This document shows positions 11,750-24,726 of a stretch of DNA of 64,000 bases, in pieces (position 1 is the stretch's first letter; every line of letters begins with the position of its first letter). A model generated the notes under the pieces. It had not been told where the DNA came from and searched no databases. It was given only the letters and a program-made list of their open reading frames with translations. A program made the position numbers and the translations under genes. The stretch comes from Glandiceps talaboti (taxonomy: Eukaryota; Hemichordata; Enteropneusta; Spengelidae), in contig NC_135563.1 in assembly GCF_964340395.1 (NCBI RefSeq), positions 23,893,809-23,957,808 on the forward strand, in the 5' to 3' direction.

Positions 11750-11935
11750 TCCAATATTTTTCTTCATTCAGCCGGAATATACTCATGACCTAAGGATTTT
11801 GTCACAACCCATCTAGCAACTCAGCGTGACAAAGTCCACTCTCCCCCTTAGGTCAGTCGTGTTTTCCTTGGCTGAAGAAAGAAAAATGCTGGCAAATCTT
11901 TTCCTTGGCTGAAGAAAGAAAAATATTGGTGAATA
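11750..11935. mobile_element. Inverted-repeat MITE
   Basis: The left arm starts CCAATATTTTTCTTCATTCA and includes GACCTAAGGATTTTGTCAC; the right arm has GTGACAAAGTCC, CCTTAGGTCA and GAAAGAAAAATATTGG. The arms are about 65 bp and imperfect. Part of the right end (TTTTCCTTGGCTGAAGAAAG) is duplicated at 11,853 and 11,899. A related left half lies at 47,652. Confidence 0.65.
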
Positions 11936-12948
11936 ACAACTACGTGAAAGATTGACTGAGTCCATTTACTGCTTTGTGTTTTAAATTCAATGCTACATGT
12001 AGCACAATCTCATCCAATCTCCCATAGCAACATACGCACACTTGACAACATGACCTAGTTGGTTTTCAGAAGATTCATTTCATTCTATCTTTAGCTGCTT
12101 CTGTCAATTTTAAACACAAATGATCCACAATAGAATAGGATGTAAATCCTTAAACTGGGTTTCAGTAATCATCTCCTCTTCCTATTTGTCTTTCTAAAGA
12201 CTATCATTGATTTCAAGTCCTTTTAATTTAAAAATACTTCCTTTATAAAATGAGGGCAAGGAGACTAATATTTTTTGACCTTTTATAATCAATGGTAATA
12301 ATAGCAAACCTTAAAACAAAGATGATAACTCTATGAACAGCAAAGGAAAGGAATTTCACTATAATCAGAAAAGAGACAAAAAATCTTAGGTTTCTTGGCG
12401 GTGTTTTTTTTTTAAATAGTAAAATTACCTGCAGGAAAGTCAGCTTTATTTGACAGTTATCTAGTTCAAAGGACTTACAATGTATTATTGAAATCTCTAC
12501 TATTGTATATTGCTTTCGGAGCATTTACTACAGGAATCACAGTACATCAGACATGATTGAATTTCTAATTTCTATGGTATTCTTAGCTGACCATGTGGAG
12601 CCAGCGAGAATCATTTCTTTCATACTGTCTAAGGTATTCACTGGATGTCACTCCAAGGAAAGGTTCAATCTTAGCAATGACGAATGAAACTCAAAATAAG
12701 ATTATCTCACAGTGGCTAGTAAGATGAACTACCCATTTAATGAATCTGTAGCAATAAGTGGAAATATTCTTCAATTCCTCATGACAAAGTGTGACTTTTT
12801 GTCGATTTCCACAACGAGTGAGTCAATTTATACTCGTTATTAAGTATGCTTCTTCCAGATGGATTATAGTTTCAATTAGGCAGCATGATGTTTTGTACAT
12901 CTCACACGTTTTTGTTACAAATTACAGAAACAAAACACAGGTACTGAT

Positions 12949-12950
<2 letters not shown>
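11936..12950. other. Unannotated AT-rich stretch
   Basis: No supportable gene or repeat. Confidence 0.35.

Positions 12951-13034
<84 letters not shown>
12951..13034. repeat. Microsatellite (CA)42
   Basis: Uninterrupted CA dinucleotide run ending at CATATG. Confidence 0.98.
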
Positions 13035-13037
<3 letters not shown>

Positions 13038-13844
13038 GATATGTCACATTTTATCTCACTGTGAATACAAATAAACAGTTATGCATTTAAATCTTCCTAG
13101 TTTCATCTGACAGTGATGTTGATTGTGTTTCAAAGTGCGATAAAATATATTATTTTTTATGCTTACAAGGTTATATACTAATCGGGGTCTGTATTTTGTT
13201 TTATGTAATTTGTAACAAAAAAGTTTGTGTGAGATGGTAGAATTTTTGCAACAAATATGGCACCATTCGGCAATAATCTCGAAGGTCACTATAGCATTTG
13301 ACATTCCTGCAAAGTTTGGTTGAAATCAGTCCATGCATATCAAGCCCTGTCACACCTGAAGTGATTCAAAAACCATTCAATATATGGATTTCACATTGGG
13401 ATGCTAAGCACTATGATCATCACCAAACTGGTAATTGTGTTTTTCTCTGCCTCCCACCAAGCTAGCAGTAATCAGGGTTTCTATCCTCCAGTTCAATTGA
13501 ATAGATTAAGTATCACATTGTGACCCATTCCCTAACATAATTACTGAACTCTTCAAACTATTTACCAGAAATGGAAATCTCACCACTTCATCTCACAGTA
13601 ATTATGGCGGCATCTTTCCCACATTGTACTAGCAAATACAGCGGCAAGAATAAAAGGTATGCTATTAGGAACACAACATAGGGTTTCACTCTCTTTTGAA
13701 ATTTCCTTTGTCAACTTATGGAATAATGATATTTATTTTAATGTAGCTGGTGTATTGGTATATATTTATCACATTTCTATCTCCATAGGAAGACATAGTA
13801 TAATGTATATATTATCATTAAGTTACTATGATACACTGATAGAA
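13035..13844. other. Unannotated stretch
   Basis: No supportable gene; nothing repetitive recognised. Confidence 0.35.
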
Positions 13845-14060
13845 GGGTTATTGTCACTGCATTTAGCTGATAGTGGGGGTTATTGTCACTGGGTTTAGTT
13901 GATAGAGGGGGTTATTGTCACTGTGCTTAGCTGATAGAGGGGGTTATTGTCACTGCGTTTAACTGAGAGGGGGTTATTGTCACTGCGTTTAGTTGATAGA
14001 GGGGGTTATTGTCACTGCGTTTAGTTGATAGCGGGGGTTATCATCACTGTGTTTAGCTTT
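13845..14060. repeat. Minisatellite, ~31-34 bp unit, 6-7 copies
   Basis: The unit is GGGGGTTATTGTCACTGCGT plus TTAG(C/T)TGATAGA. Copies vary by a few substitutions. Confidence 0.9.
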
Positions 14061-14376
14061 ACGGATTAAGATTTGAGTAGCCTTGAGGTAGAATACGCCT
14101 AGGACACAAATTCCACTGAATATCCAAGTTCTTCTATTCTCTCCAAACTTTCTCATACAATCTTAGAGCCCTTTTGAAATAACAAAAAAAAAATTTCAGA
14201 AAGTTTTCAAGGAAATAGACAATCTTGATTTTCCACATAGTAAATGTTATGAATTTCTGATCATTTCTCACCTGCTGAAGTCATTGAAGTTTTTATTTTA
14301 AACTATGCTTTCAGTGATTTCTTTAATTCTTCATTCCAAATGGAATGATAATTCATCCCCAATAATAATATTAAAC

Positions 14377-14379
14377 AGG

Positions 14380-14413
<34 letters not shown>

Positions 14414-14512
14414 GTGAGTGAGTGAGTGAGTGAGTGAGTGAGTAAGTGAGTGAGTGAGTGAGTGAATGAGTGCGTGAGTGAGTGACCAACTGACCAATCG
14501 ATCGATCGATGA
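14377..14512. repeat. Microsatellite (GATT)n-(GAGT)n-(CGAT)n
   Basis: Tetranucleotide run that changes from GATT to GAGT, then to a short CGAT run, consistent with stepwise mutation of one tetramer tract. Confidence 0.95.
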
Positions 14513-15656
14513 ATTAATTGATCAATCGAGTGATCAAAGACAAAACTATCGGAAGAATAAAATCCATTTACATTTTCACATTTACAAAACATGATAATAA
14601 GACAGCCATGTAATATTATCAGAACAAAATAATGTTGACAAAGAATGTCACCTGAGTAACTTTCTGAGTCATCTCTCTTTCTCACTCTGGATCAGTGTCT
14701 ATCACTTGAAATATCATGTATGTGGTAATAACGTCTGTACTGAATTCAAACCGCTCAATATAAAATGCAATCATCAACCTAGCTAATAGTAATTCCTTTT
14801 TGTCCTGTGGGATTTTAGTAGACTGATGACAGATTTCTGTTGAAAAGAGACACCTAGAGGAAAGTCATTACTTGGAAAATACCTGTCTTCCTGTAATATT
14901 AACAAGTCATTCTTAGTGTCTTTATAATTTCATTTGTAAATTCACATGAATCATTTCTACATTTTGAATCTAAAATAGATATGAAATTTGATCAAAAGTT
15001 TCAACAGAAACATGATTTTTGTTCAAAAGTTCAACATGTCGTGTGAGCCTACAGTACAGCGCACTATTTAATGAAAACAAGTGTCGAAGTGTCAACATCC
15101 TGGGTCATATTGAAGACCTCTATATTGAGTTACACTCCAAAGAAGACTGTACAAATAAATCAATCACCCATTAAATCTGTCTAGATTTCTCCAAAATCTC
15201 ATTCGTGTTTTTGATTTCAACATCCACATAACATGTACCTATTTGCCGGATTTCCATGCAACACTTAAAACGTTGATCATGTGTGACATCATGTGAAAAT
15301 GTAAAATGAATAATGTGAATTGTATAATGTTCTAGCATTGTATAATGTTCTAGCTTTGACATGTTCAATGTGTTATAATGTAATCTATATACTGTAACAT
15401 ATAATACCACTATAGAAATGGTTTTAAATGACACTTGTCATTCAACACATCCTCACCAATGACATACACTGAAAAATAATTGTATAAACACACACTGACA
15501 CTTGAAACACATGCACACAATGAATCCAGAAAGAAAAATACATACAAATTATATATAACCAAACAGCAAAGATCAACTCACACTCGCATGCACGCACAAA
15601 TGTATGTATGCACGCATGCTTGCACTAACGCATGCACACACATACACATACAAGTG

Positions 15657-15658
<2 letters not shown>
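14513..15658. other. Unannotated AT-rich stretch
   Basis: No supportable gene. A short direct duplication of TGTATAATGTTCTAGC occurs near 15,320-15,355. Confidence 0.35.

Positions 15659-15704
<46 letters not shown>
15659..15704. repeat. Microsatellite (CA)n
   Basis: Pure CA run preceded by a degenerate CATGCA/CACA-rich zone from about 15,585. Confidence 0.97.
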
Positions 15705-15705
<1 letters not shown>

Positions 15706-16970
15706 CAAAAACTAGTCTAATTCCAAGTCAATACCTCTACTTGAAAGAGCTTCTCATACAGCCTAGAAATTATCTTTATTGCAGTTATTTTCTGTATTTG
15801 GATTTATATTCAAAGATCTAGCATATGAATCAATCTTGTTCATCGATCATCATAATAACTTATTAATGAAACCACGGCCTCTTGGGCAGTGTGTCTTGGA
15901 CGGTACCATAACAAAAGAGACTGGTTTATGATGATGCTGAGTACATGCTGGGAGGCTTAGAGATTTTTAAAAATGTCATACTTTAAACAGTAAATGCTGA
16001 TTTTCAAGCACACACAGAGGCAAAATGATTAATGTACACCAAATGTTCTGCTACATTAACACTCCTAATGGGTAATCAATTATAAAAACTTCATAACATA
16101 AAACATGTATGTTTGTTGTATTGTTGATCGATTGCTGTATTCAGGATTTTGTGTAGTTTCACTGGTCATAATTTCTTGATGCGTCTGGATAGACCTCAAT
16201 ATGAAACATTTTTGCAAGTTGTTAGAAAAAGCCATATTTATGTTCACTTGTTTACAGAATCATGGGTTCTTTGATATTTTGGCCATATAAACTATAGTTC
16301 GTCTGGATTGATTTTTTTGATATGTAATGTTACCATCTTAGAATATCGTATGAGGTGTACATGTAGTTGTTATTTTGTTTGAAAACCCATAGAACATATA
16401 TTATAGCAATGTTGGTTATCATTATAATCAACATTTCCACCAATCAGATTGCCTCATGCATACCATATGATATACAATGCCTTGGCAAGATACTAGTACG
16501 TACACTGAAAACTGACTCGACAAGTTGGGTTCTTGTTGCTGAAATTTTAATTTTTGTCATCCTACGGACAAGACTAGAATGATGTGAACAGAAAATAACA
16601 ACTTATAAATCTTGCCTGGAAGTATAGGGTTTGTGAAAGCATAGATTTCACTGATGCTGTGTACCGCCAGATACGATTGTGAGTTTGTAGCAAGTTAGTA
16701 CAACAGTCATACAAGTATGGCACAACAAGCCGAGATTGACCGATTCATGCGACTTCATTTGAGATAAACGTAATTTCATTCACAACCTGTAGTTAATGAA
16801 GTGTTGTTTACGATACTTTTCTTGATTTTACAAGGAACTGAACCTGGTCTGAGCACTATGCAAGTACAACTACTAGCACTAGCACTCAGTACAGTACCTG
16901 TTTATCAGCCCTAAATGTATTTTCAATGAATCCTTCCCCGGTCTAACTTTGTACTCTTTAACGCCTTCAA
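15705..16970. other. Unannotated AT-rich stretch
   Basis: No exon with convincing splice borders or family signature was seen. Confidence 0.35.
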
Positions 16971-16973
16971 ATG

Positions 16974-17141
16974 TTGGTTATCCTAGTAGTTATCCTAGCG
17001 GTTATCCTAGCGGTTATCCTGGCAGTTATCCTAGTGGTTATCCTAGTGGTTATCCTGGTGGTTATCCTGGCGGTTATCCTGGCGGTTATCCTGGTGGTTA
17101 TCCTAGTGGTTATCCTAGTGGTTATCCTAGTGGTTTTAAAT
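16974..17141. repeat. 12-bp minisatellite, about 14 copies
   Basis: The unit GGTTATCCT(A/G)G(T/C) repeats in tandem. Because 12 is a multiple of 3 the plus strand stays open and would read Gly-Tyr-Pro-(Ser/Gly). That composition resembles GYP-rich proteins, but a stop follows at 17,141 and no flanking exon context supports coding use. Confidence 0.9.
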
Positions 17142-17404
17142 GAGACTAGTAACTTTTACACAGGTCTTTTGAATTGTCCATTCACATTCACTCAGTCAAC
17201 GCTTGCTTTTCATGCTATTACAGTACATGAAAAATTTGAAACTTATTTTTAATCAACATTTTCGGAACAGCAGTATTATTTGAAAGCTATGTCAAATTCA
17301 TTACATTTGCTGTCAATGGCACAAGTTATCAAGTATATGTATGTTTGATGTACATTTGTATATTGGTGAGTATGCATATGTGTGTGGTTGTATGCACATG
17401 TACA

Positions 17405-17443
17405 TGTATGTGTGAGTATGCAAGTGTGTGTGTGTGTGTGTGC

Positions 17444-17480
<37 letters not shown>

Positions 17481-17545
17481 TGTGTGTGTGTGTGTGTGTG
17501 TGGTTGTATGTGTGAGTATGCAAGTGTGTGTGGTTGTATGCACAT
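17405..17545. repeat. Microsatellite (TG)n with variant flanks
   Basis: TG run with interspersed CG, AG and GTTGTATG words; the zone GTATGCAAGTGTGTGTGGTTG is duplicated on both sides. Confidence 0.95.
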
Positions 17546-17989
17546 GTATGTGCATGTATACATTTTGTGTATGTACACATTTGTGGGTAGTGTTTGATAC
17601 AAGTACATAGAGTAACAAGCATATAGCATCAGTTTTCATCTCTCCAAACAATCATTATAGTGTAAATTATTCACTAAAATGTCATGTACGTTTTTACAGA
17701 GACTATAAAAAGTTTCATTATTTCAACCCAGACACTTAGTGTAAGTTAGACACACCTGTATCTCATTGATCAGTCTTGCCTAAAAACCTTCTGACATCAG
17801 TGAGAACAAAAAATTGATATACACAGTTCAAGTGACTGCATGACGTCCTTCATTAAAACATAAGTTCTCAAACTGCTGCGAGCAAAATATTGACTAGTAT
17901 GGTTTCCTTCTCCTTGTTTGACTTCAATTAGAAACATCCTTCTATAGCTGGAATCATGTGACCCCAGAAACCCAGCTTTCAACTAAGTT

Positions 17990-18490
17990 TAAGATAGACA
18001 CAGACTAAAACTATACTTTGCAATATGTTGATGTACACTATTAGATAGACACAAACTAAAACTATATACTTTGCGATATGTTGATGTAAGCTATTAGATA
18101 GACACAAACTCAAACTACATACTTTGCGATATGTTGATGTAAGCTATTAGATAGACACAAACTCAAACTATATACTTTGCGATATGTTGATGTAAGCTAT
18201 TAGATAGACACAAACTAAAACTATACTTTGCGATATGTTGATGTACGCTATTAGATAGACACAAACTAAAACTATATACTTTGCGATATGTTGATGTAAG
18301 CTATTAGATAGACACAAACTCAAACTATATACTTTGCGATATGTTGATGTAAGCTATTAGATAGACACAAACTCAAACTAGTATATACTTTGCGATATGT
18401 TGATGTAAGCTATTAGATAGACACAAACTCAAACTATATACTTTGCGATATGTTGATGTAAGCTATTAGATAGACACAAACTCAAATTAT
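17990..18490. repeat. Minisatellite, ~51-56 bp unit, about 9 copies
   Basis: The unit is AGATAGACACAAACT(A/C)AAACTA, then TACTTTGCGATATGTTGATG and TAAGCTATT. Units differ by small insertions (TATA, GTATATA). Confidence 0.95.
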
Positions 18491-18784
18491 AGTTGTGATA
18501 ATAATTATGTTGATATAAAATAAGTTATTGAATGGACATTGGTTTAATGCTACTCACAGTACTAGTCAGTAGGGTGATGTCAAAGATGACTCATGATCTT
18601 TCAGTGTACAATTTTTAGGACTTCTAGTGTTTACACTATCTTGATTACAGGGTAATAATAAATCTGAACAACAAATTCACCTCTATTACCCATTTGTGTA
18701 ATCTACCCCTTTGAACAACAATTATAGTGTATTGCACATAGGTGGGGTAATACAGCTCGGTATGGGAACAGACTTTTTACCCTT

Positions 18785-19290
18785 GACAGTGATAGATTAA
18801 CCAGTAAGATTTTCATTTGGGACCAAGCTCTTTGATTCGGCAATTGGTCTTCTCAGATGTATGGACATATTAGAAAGTTTAGATATTGCCGAATTGACAC
18901 TATGTGATACACTGATACTGACCTTGTCAGGTTATGTAAACAATCAAATTGCATAGAAAACTGGTATCAGCATTTTCTTAATATAAAACCGAAATTACAG
19001 AGTGACACATAGTATTTTTAAAACAACACACTGATCTGAAAAATATTTAGATTTAGATTTGTCCAAAGCTGAACGCTCTCTCTTTTTGTTCAGTTGAAAA
19101 TAGGAATTCTGCCACTTACGATCGAAAACAGGTCGTTTTAGGGGTGAAGGGTTACAAGCTTGTCCTTGTATGTTATGTAATACATATTTAATTGAGGATG
19201 AATCCCACTTTTTATTTCACTGTCCATTCTATCATGATTTACAAATGCATTTCTATAATTCTATAATATCTTACTTGATTCATGTCCACA
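18785..19290 (+). mobile_element. LINE remnant: C-terminal part of reverse transcriptase ORF
   Basis: Reading forward gives KIFIWDQAL, then after a stop FGNWSSQMYGHIRKF, then ENWYQHFLNIKPKLQ; after frame changes GILPLTIE and CPCMLCN, then IEDESHFLFHCPFYHDL. These match, in order, the conserved blocks at the C-terminal end of a common animal non-LTR retrotransposon ORF (WD..., NWS..., GILPL.IE, the CxxC...IEDE.HFL..CP.Y zinc-finger-like motif). At least three stops and frameshifts show it is dead. Family assignment (CR1/L2-like versus others) is uncertain. Confidence 0.85.
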
Positions 19291-19631
19291 TTTCGCAAAG
19301 TTTAATGAGTCAGACAAATCTAACTTTATAATGACCAATAAGCCTAGAGCAACTAGTAAATTTATTCAACAAGCATACACCAGAAGGTGTAATCATTTGT
19401 ACATTTCATCGTAGTACTGTTACTTTTCTTTACTTGTTATGATTGTGATCTTTCCATTTCTGCATTTCTTTACATTAGTTATTTAATTTCATAGTGACAA
19501 ATAAGCCTGATGTGCTGGGTGATATATTAAATTTTTGTTCTTTTTATCGTCAATTTTTAAATGTATATTCACATGTCACTATAATAAACAACACTTACTA
19601 CATACTACTATGGTGTTAGTTTATGTCTTAT

Positions 19632-19640
19632 AAGCTTGGC
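19632..19640. repeat. Target-site duplication, left (9 bp)
   Basis: AAGCTTGGC directly before the palindromic MITE; identical to 19,827-19,835. Confidence 0.85.
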
Positions 19641-19826
19641 CAATCTGATTAAAATCTGATGTGGTGAAAGCGGCTAAATGTCCTTATTTACCTCTATTCA
19701 TCGTGACGTTTGTTTTTGTTCGGACTGAACGCCGCCTTCCCATTAAAAACAAATGTCACAATATGATGAATAGAGGTAAATAAGGACATTTAGCCGCTTT
19801 CACCACATCGGATTTTAATCAGATTG
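19641..19826. mobile_element. Palindromic MITE, 186 bp, 9-bp TSD
   Basis: Ends are CAATCTGATTAAAATC and its complement GATTTTAATCAGATTG. Each arm is about 75 bp, containing GGTGAAAGCGGCTAAATGTC and TTATTTACCTCTATTCATC, nearly perfect, around a loop of about 30 bp. It is flanked by the perfect direct repeat AAGCTTGGC. A 9-bp duplication is typical of Mutator-like elements, so a MULE-type MITE is the likeliest class; this is inference. No coding capacity. Confidence 0.85.
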
Positions 19827-19835
19827 AAGCTTGGC
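19827..19835. repeat. Target-site duplication, right (9 bp)
   Basis: AAGCTTGGC directly after the MITE. Confidence 0.85.
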
Positions 19836-19920
19836 TAGCAAACAGTAGTAAAGTCACCTTGAAATAACAATCAATATGAGTCAATGTTTTCAATCTATAG
19901 AAGTTGTTAATTTTTACTGA

Positions 19921-20493
19921 CAGTAAATGAATATGACAATAGAATATAGTCTGGGTCAGCATTTTGAAAGTGACATTTCACATTGATCAATGGTAAAGTT
20001 TATAACAATATGACAATAGAATATAGTCTGGGTCAGCATTTTGAAAGTGACATTTCACATTGATCAATGGTAAAGTTTATAACAATATCACAACAGATGA
20101 ATATAGTCTGGGTCAGCATTTTGAAAGTGACATTTCACATTGATCAATGGTAAAGTTTATAACAATATCACAACAGATGAATATAGTCTGGGTCAGCATT
20201 TTGAAAGTGACATTTCACATTGATCAATGGTAAAGTTTATAACAATATGACAATAGAATATAGTCTGGGTCAGCATTTTGAAAGTGACATTTCACATTGA
20301 TCAATGGTAAAGTTTATAACAATATGACAATAGAATATAGTCTGGGTCAGCATTTTGAAAGTGACATTTCACATTGATCAATGGTAAAGTTTATAACAAT
20401 ATCACAACAGATGAATATAGTCTGGGTCAGCATTTTGAAAGTGACATTTCACATTGATCAATGGTAAAGTTTATAACAATATCACAACAGATA
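19921..20493. repeat. Minisatellite, ~77-80 bp unit, 7 copies, two variants
   Basis: The unit contains AGTCTGGGTCAGCATTTTGA and ATTGATCAATGGTAAAGTTT. The junction reads either AATATGACAATAGAATATAG (P) or AATATCACAACAGATGAATA (Q); the order is P P Q Q P P Q. Confidence 0.95.
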
Positions 20494-22382
20494 TCAAAGT
20501 ATTACAAGAAAAGTTATCAAATTATGTCTAAGTTTTCAAAATTGTTGCCAATAGTAAAAACTAATACAAAAGTGACTGAGCTATTAAATGATGATGGTTA
20601 TTCAACTTTCACCTGATATAATATTCATTATTACACAGAATCAGATGAAAAATATTAACAGTATAATCATTTTTACAACAGAGACATATTATAAGTTCTA
20701 TACACATAGTACTACTGACATTTAAAATTGCTCTGTTTATCTAAAATAATAAAATCATGTATTAATATGAATTATACATTTTCTCAAATTACTTTCAATG
20801 AAAGACAACTTATGGAGACACCTTGTCACGCACTTCTGTTTGATTTTAGCATGGAAATCAAATTGGAGTAATCACTTTAATCATAAGTTCAAAGAAAATT
20901 TGTCAAACTCATCATCTTCTAGCTAAAGTGAACCATACATTGTATCTCCTATATGACTGATAAGTTATTCATTTGATTGACAGATGTCATCAAAACTATG
21001 TCATCAAAACTCAGAAATCCAAGTGGAACGACACCTTTAATCATTGATGTAATCCCTTTCTGAAACTATGAGTTGAAATCTTGCAATCTTGGTGATTATT
21101 CATATAAGTTGACATCATTTTGAAGAGTACACATTTAAATTTCTATATCATAATATGTTAAATAATGTACAAGATGAAAAAACTTCATGACTGTGTGATA
21201 GAACCAATATTAAAGATTGCTTCCTTGTATGGCAATCTTATCTACTTGTGTTCTCAAGAAATGAAAACATGGCAACTCAAAGACGTTTTTCTCTAATGTA
21301 TATAAATTCTTCATTTCACAACATACAAGTTTAATGTACATCCCTTTCAAAGCTATCAAATCAAAGTATTTCATTAGCATATATATACAATTGATATATA
21401 AATTAACATGTAACAATATTGTTGTCAGCATATGTTTGGATTGGAGTTATTATAACATAGAAATCCCAAGACTCAATCATTTTAATTTATTATTCATATT
21501 TTAATTTTGTTAACCCTCCAGCACCTAAGGGACAATCGCAAAATGTCGCACAAGCTCAACAAACGAACACCGTTCGTTTAGGTCAAAACCCCATCCCCCT
21601 TAACAAATGTACACAAGTGCACCATCAAACATTTATATATGTAAATTATGATGAAAACTTTAGCGGTCACACCACTACGATTGATGTAATAAATAAACGT
21701 GATTGTAAACATATACCCATACTACCAGAAACCCAACACCATATCTCACATTAGAAGTAAATTTTTCACGAACTTATCAACATCTCACAAGTAAATACTG
21801 GAAATTCTTCTGTGAATATGAGCTATTGTATAAAGAGGCCACAAAGCTGTCTTATTAAATGGTGAAATGTAATAATTGTGTCTGTACTTCCAAAATGCTG
21901 TGCCAATTGTAATTAATCCAATTCAGTTGTTTACTTTGTTTGTCACAACAAGTTACTCTTAGTAAATGCTTGCCTGTCACTGGTTGTATGCTAATTTACA
22001 CACAACCACAGAAGACAACATAAATCTCAAAGAAATACTGCTACGGAAACCAAGCTATCAGTAAACAAAGATAGACACAAAGAAGATGATAGATGTACAC
22101 TCACAATATGGTGTCATCTCTGATAGAGTGGTTCCACATTCAACCCTATTCAATGTTTACACTATCTTGATTACACTTACAGGATCATTATGCTCATAAA
22201 GCAAGACACCATTATCAACAACTTGTGTTATCTACCACATGCAATAACCACACTATACAGTTCATATAATTTGTGGTTCCATCTTAGTTTGTTGATAGCT
22301 AGCTTTCCACAATAATATTGAGTGATCACGAAACTACAATTGTTACAATCTAAGGAACACAATTATTCGGTTATCATTTGAG
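20494..22382. other. Unannotated AT-rich stretch
   Basis: Non-repetitive. No gene or RNA gene recognised. Confidence 0.35.
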
Positions 22383-22732
22383 ACTCTCACCATTGGAGGC
22401 TCTACTACAACACCATCCAGACGAGAATTTGGGGAATTTAATCCCAAGTCTTCTGTACTAGATCTGTCTCTCAGAGCAGTGCATTCTGGGGATTACTTCA
22501 TATCCAATATATATGCACAATGAACAATTGAGGTCCTTTCACAACCTGTTTACATTTGCATATCTCAAGCGACTACTGATACATCTTAATTATGAATAGC
22601 GAGCCTCGTAAGCCCATTCTTCATGAATTGGAAGAAAAGTACTGTGTGACTTCCAGTACGGGAGGCTTGGCATTAAATTTCCCCTGACTCTCGTCTGGGT
22701 GGTGTCGTGGTAGAACCCACAGTAGTGACTCT
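22383..22732. mobile_element. Inverted-repeat MITE, ~350 bp
   Basis: Left CTACTACAACACCATCCAGA followed by CGAGAATTTGGGGAATTTAAT pairs imperfectly with the right arm ATTAAATTTCCCCTGACTC followed by TCGTCTGGGTGGTGTCGTGG. Arms are at least 57 bp with roughly 80% match and may extend outward to GACTCTCAC/GTGACTC. No clear target duplication was found. Confidence 0.6.
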
Positions 22733-24634
22733 ACATTATTCTGACAGAGTTAGATCATGAATTCAAGCTTGTCGGTCAATTGGGAAATACTGCATCAGTA
22801 TCCTCATAATTTAAAACTGTAAATTTGTGTTTCATGGTGGTAGATTGTAATTACAAGTGGTGATACATTTCAATTATATTGGTTCATTTTATTAGTTTCC
22901 ATTATAGCTTCATACCTATTGTACAAACAGTGGATTTTTACGACAAATCAAGTAAGGTCACAACACTATATGCATATACATGTACCCACTGTATATACCA
23001 TAACAGTATTTTACCCTTGTGCAAGGTTTGAAAGAAATCAGCTCGTGAATTTCAAAAATATGATCATAGACAAACCAACTGCAACAGGCTTTTGTCTTGA
23101 TAGTTCTTTTTCAAGACGCTTTCTACATTAAATTATTAGGCAGCTTTTTCAGATAGTAACACAGAAGACATGTCTAATATGAATGGACATGCAAATACTA
23201 AATTAAAACACATACAAGTTGGGGAGGGGGTTTAAATTTTTCAAATTTTTCAGAACACCTCCTTCTCATAACCTTTCTTAAACCTAATTCACTAGTAAAT
23301 GCTTCATGACATGTACTCTACTAGCCAAGTGACTTTGCTATCTGGATTGGAATATTGTTCCCCAACACATTTTATTGTCAAACCAGTATGTTGAGTCAGT
23401 CAGATACATGTTGCAAAATCTCTGGGTTAAGTAATCAATCTACTTGAACTTACAACAGAATTTAATAGACAGAGAGATTTGTTAGTTATACATCAACTTC
23501 AAACATAGTGAGGGTTGTCACTAGGAAGATCACAGCCAAGCACGCACTAAACTCTTCCATCTACAACTTCAACGTAAAACTTTAAGTATTAATGCAAAGC
23601 CACTCTACAGAGACTAGAGATTCGACAAGCAGACTTAAAACTTTTGAACAAATCTAGAACTGTGCTGAGTTTCAGAATATAAATATATATAATCATGACA
23701 AACATTGACTCTGATACTCATGAGGATTTTTCAAGTCAGCAATGTAGTAATCTCAAAATACCCTGTAGAACTACAACATACAGCAAAAGGTGAAAAAAGA
23801 ATTTTTGCAGTGAAATTAATCAAACCAAACCTCTGTGTTGTTAAATCATGATGTCTTTTTCGGCCACTATCTGTCTATATCCTGAAGATAGCATACATCA
23901 TCTTCAACTGATATTTGACTAAGTAGTAATTCACTTTAAAGATTTGTACCATTAACTCTAAGAACTGTTCCAATTAAAGCCAAATACATCTTTATCAAGT
24001 TATCCCTATATTTTTATGTAAGTTTTTCTAATATCATGTGGTGTCTGATTACATTTTCTGTCAACATCATTTATGTTTTGTAAAGGAATGTTAAATTCTA
24101 TAGTCCCAAATTTGATAATGTTTTCTGAAGATATTTTTGTTTTGTATAAACAATAAATTAGGATTATTTGGTGTTATTGCTCACCACACTAAGCAGGTAA
24201 AATCTAGCAGCTGGTTTTCAAGGTCATTTTGCTTGGATTCCCAAACAAAATTATGGTAGATTATATGGGAAAGTACATGTATGCCTCCTACATGTATACT
24301 CTCAAAGTTTCTGTTACTGAAGTTCCTAAACCTTACCAATATACACTGTACACTGTGAAACAAGATCTCCCTTTTTTTTGGCTCTCATGAGATTTTTACA
24401 ACTAAATTTTTCATCAAAATCCACTATTGTATACATGTAGCCATCTGGTCCTTGAACATGTATGAAGAAAATGATTGATGAGAATGACAGTTCAAGAACA
24501 CAACTAAACAATTTCTGTCGAAGGGAGTAGGGCTAAAACTTTTTACGACAAAGCAGTAATTATTCTTAATTGTGATACAAATCTTGAAAGTTGCATTAAT
24601 TTAGTAGGATAGACATGACCACAATATTTGTTAC
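22733..24634. other. Unannotated AT-rich stretch
   Basis: No supportable gene or repeat. Confidence 0.35.

Positions 24635-24725
<91 letters not shown>
24635..24725. repeat. Microsatellite (TAG)30
   Basis: Uninterrupted trinucleotide run. The poly-threonine frame on the other strand is a by-product. Confidence 0.98.

Positions 24726-24726
<1 letters not shown>

Noticed and set aside
16949-17143. Gly-Tyr-Pro-Ser repeat protein
   Set aside because: 12-bp minisatellite stays open by arithmetic; short frame with no exon partners or upstream signals.
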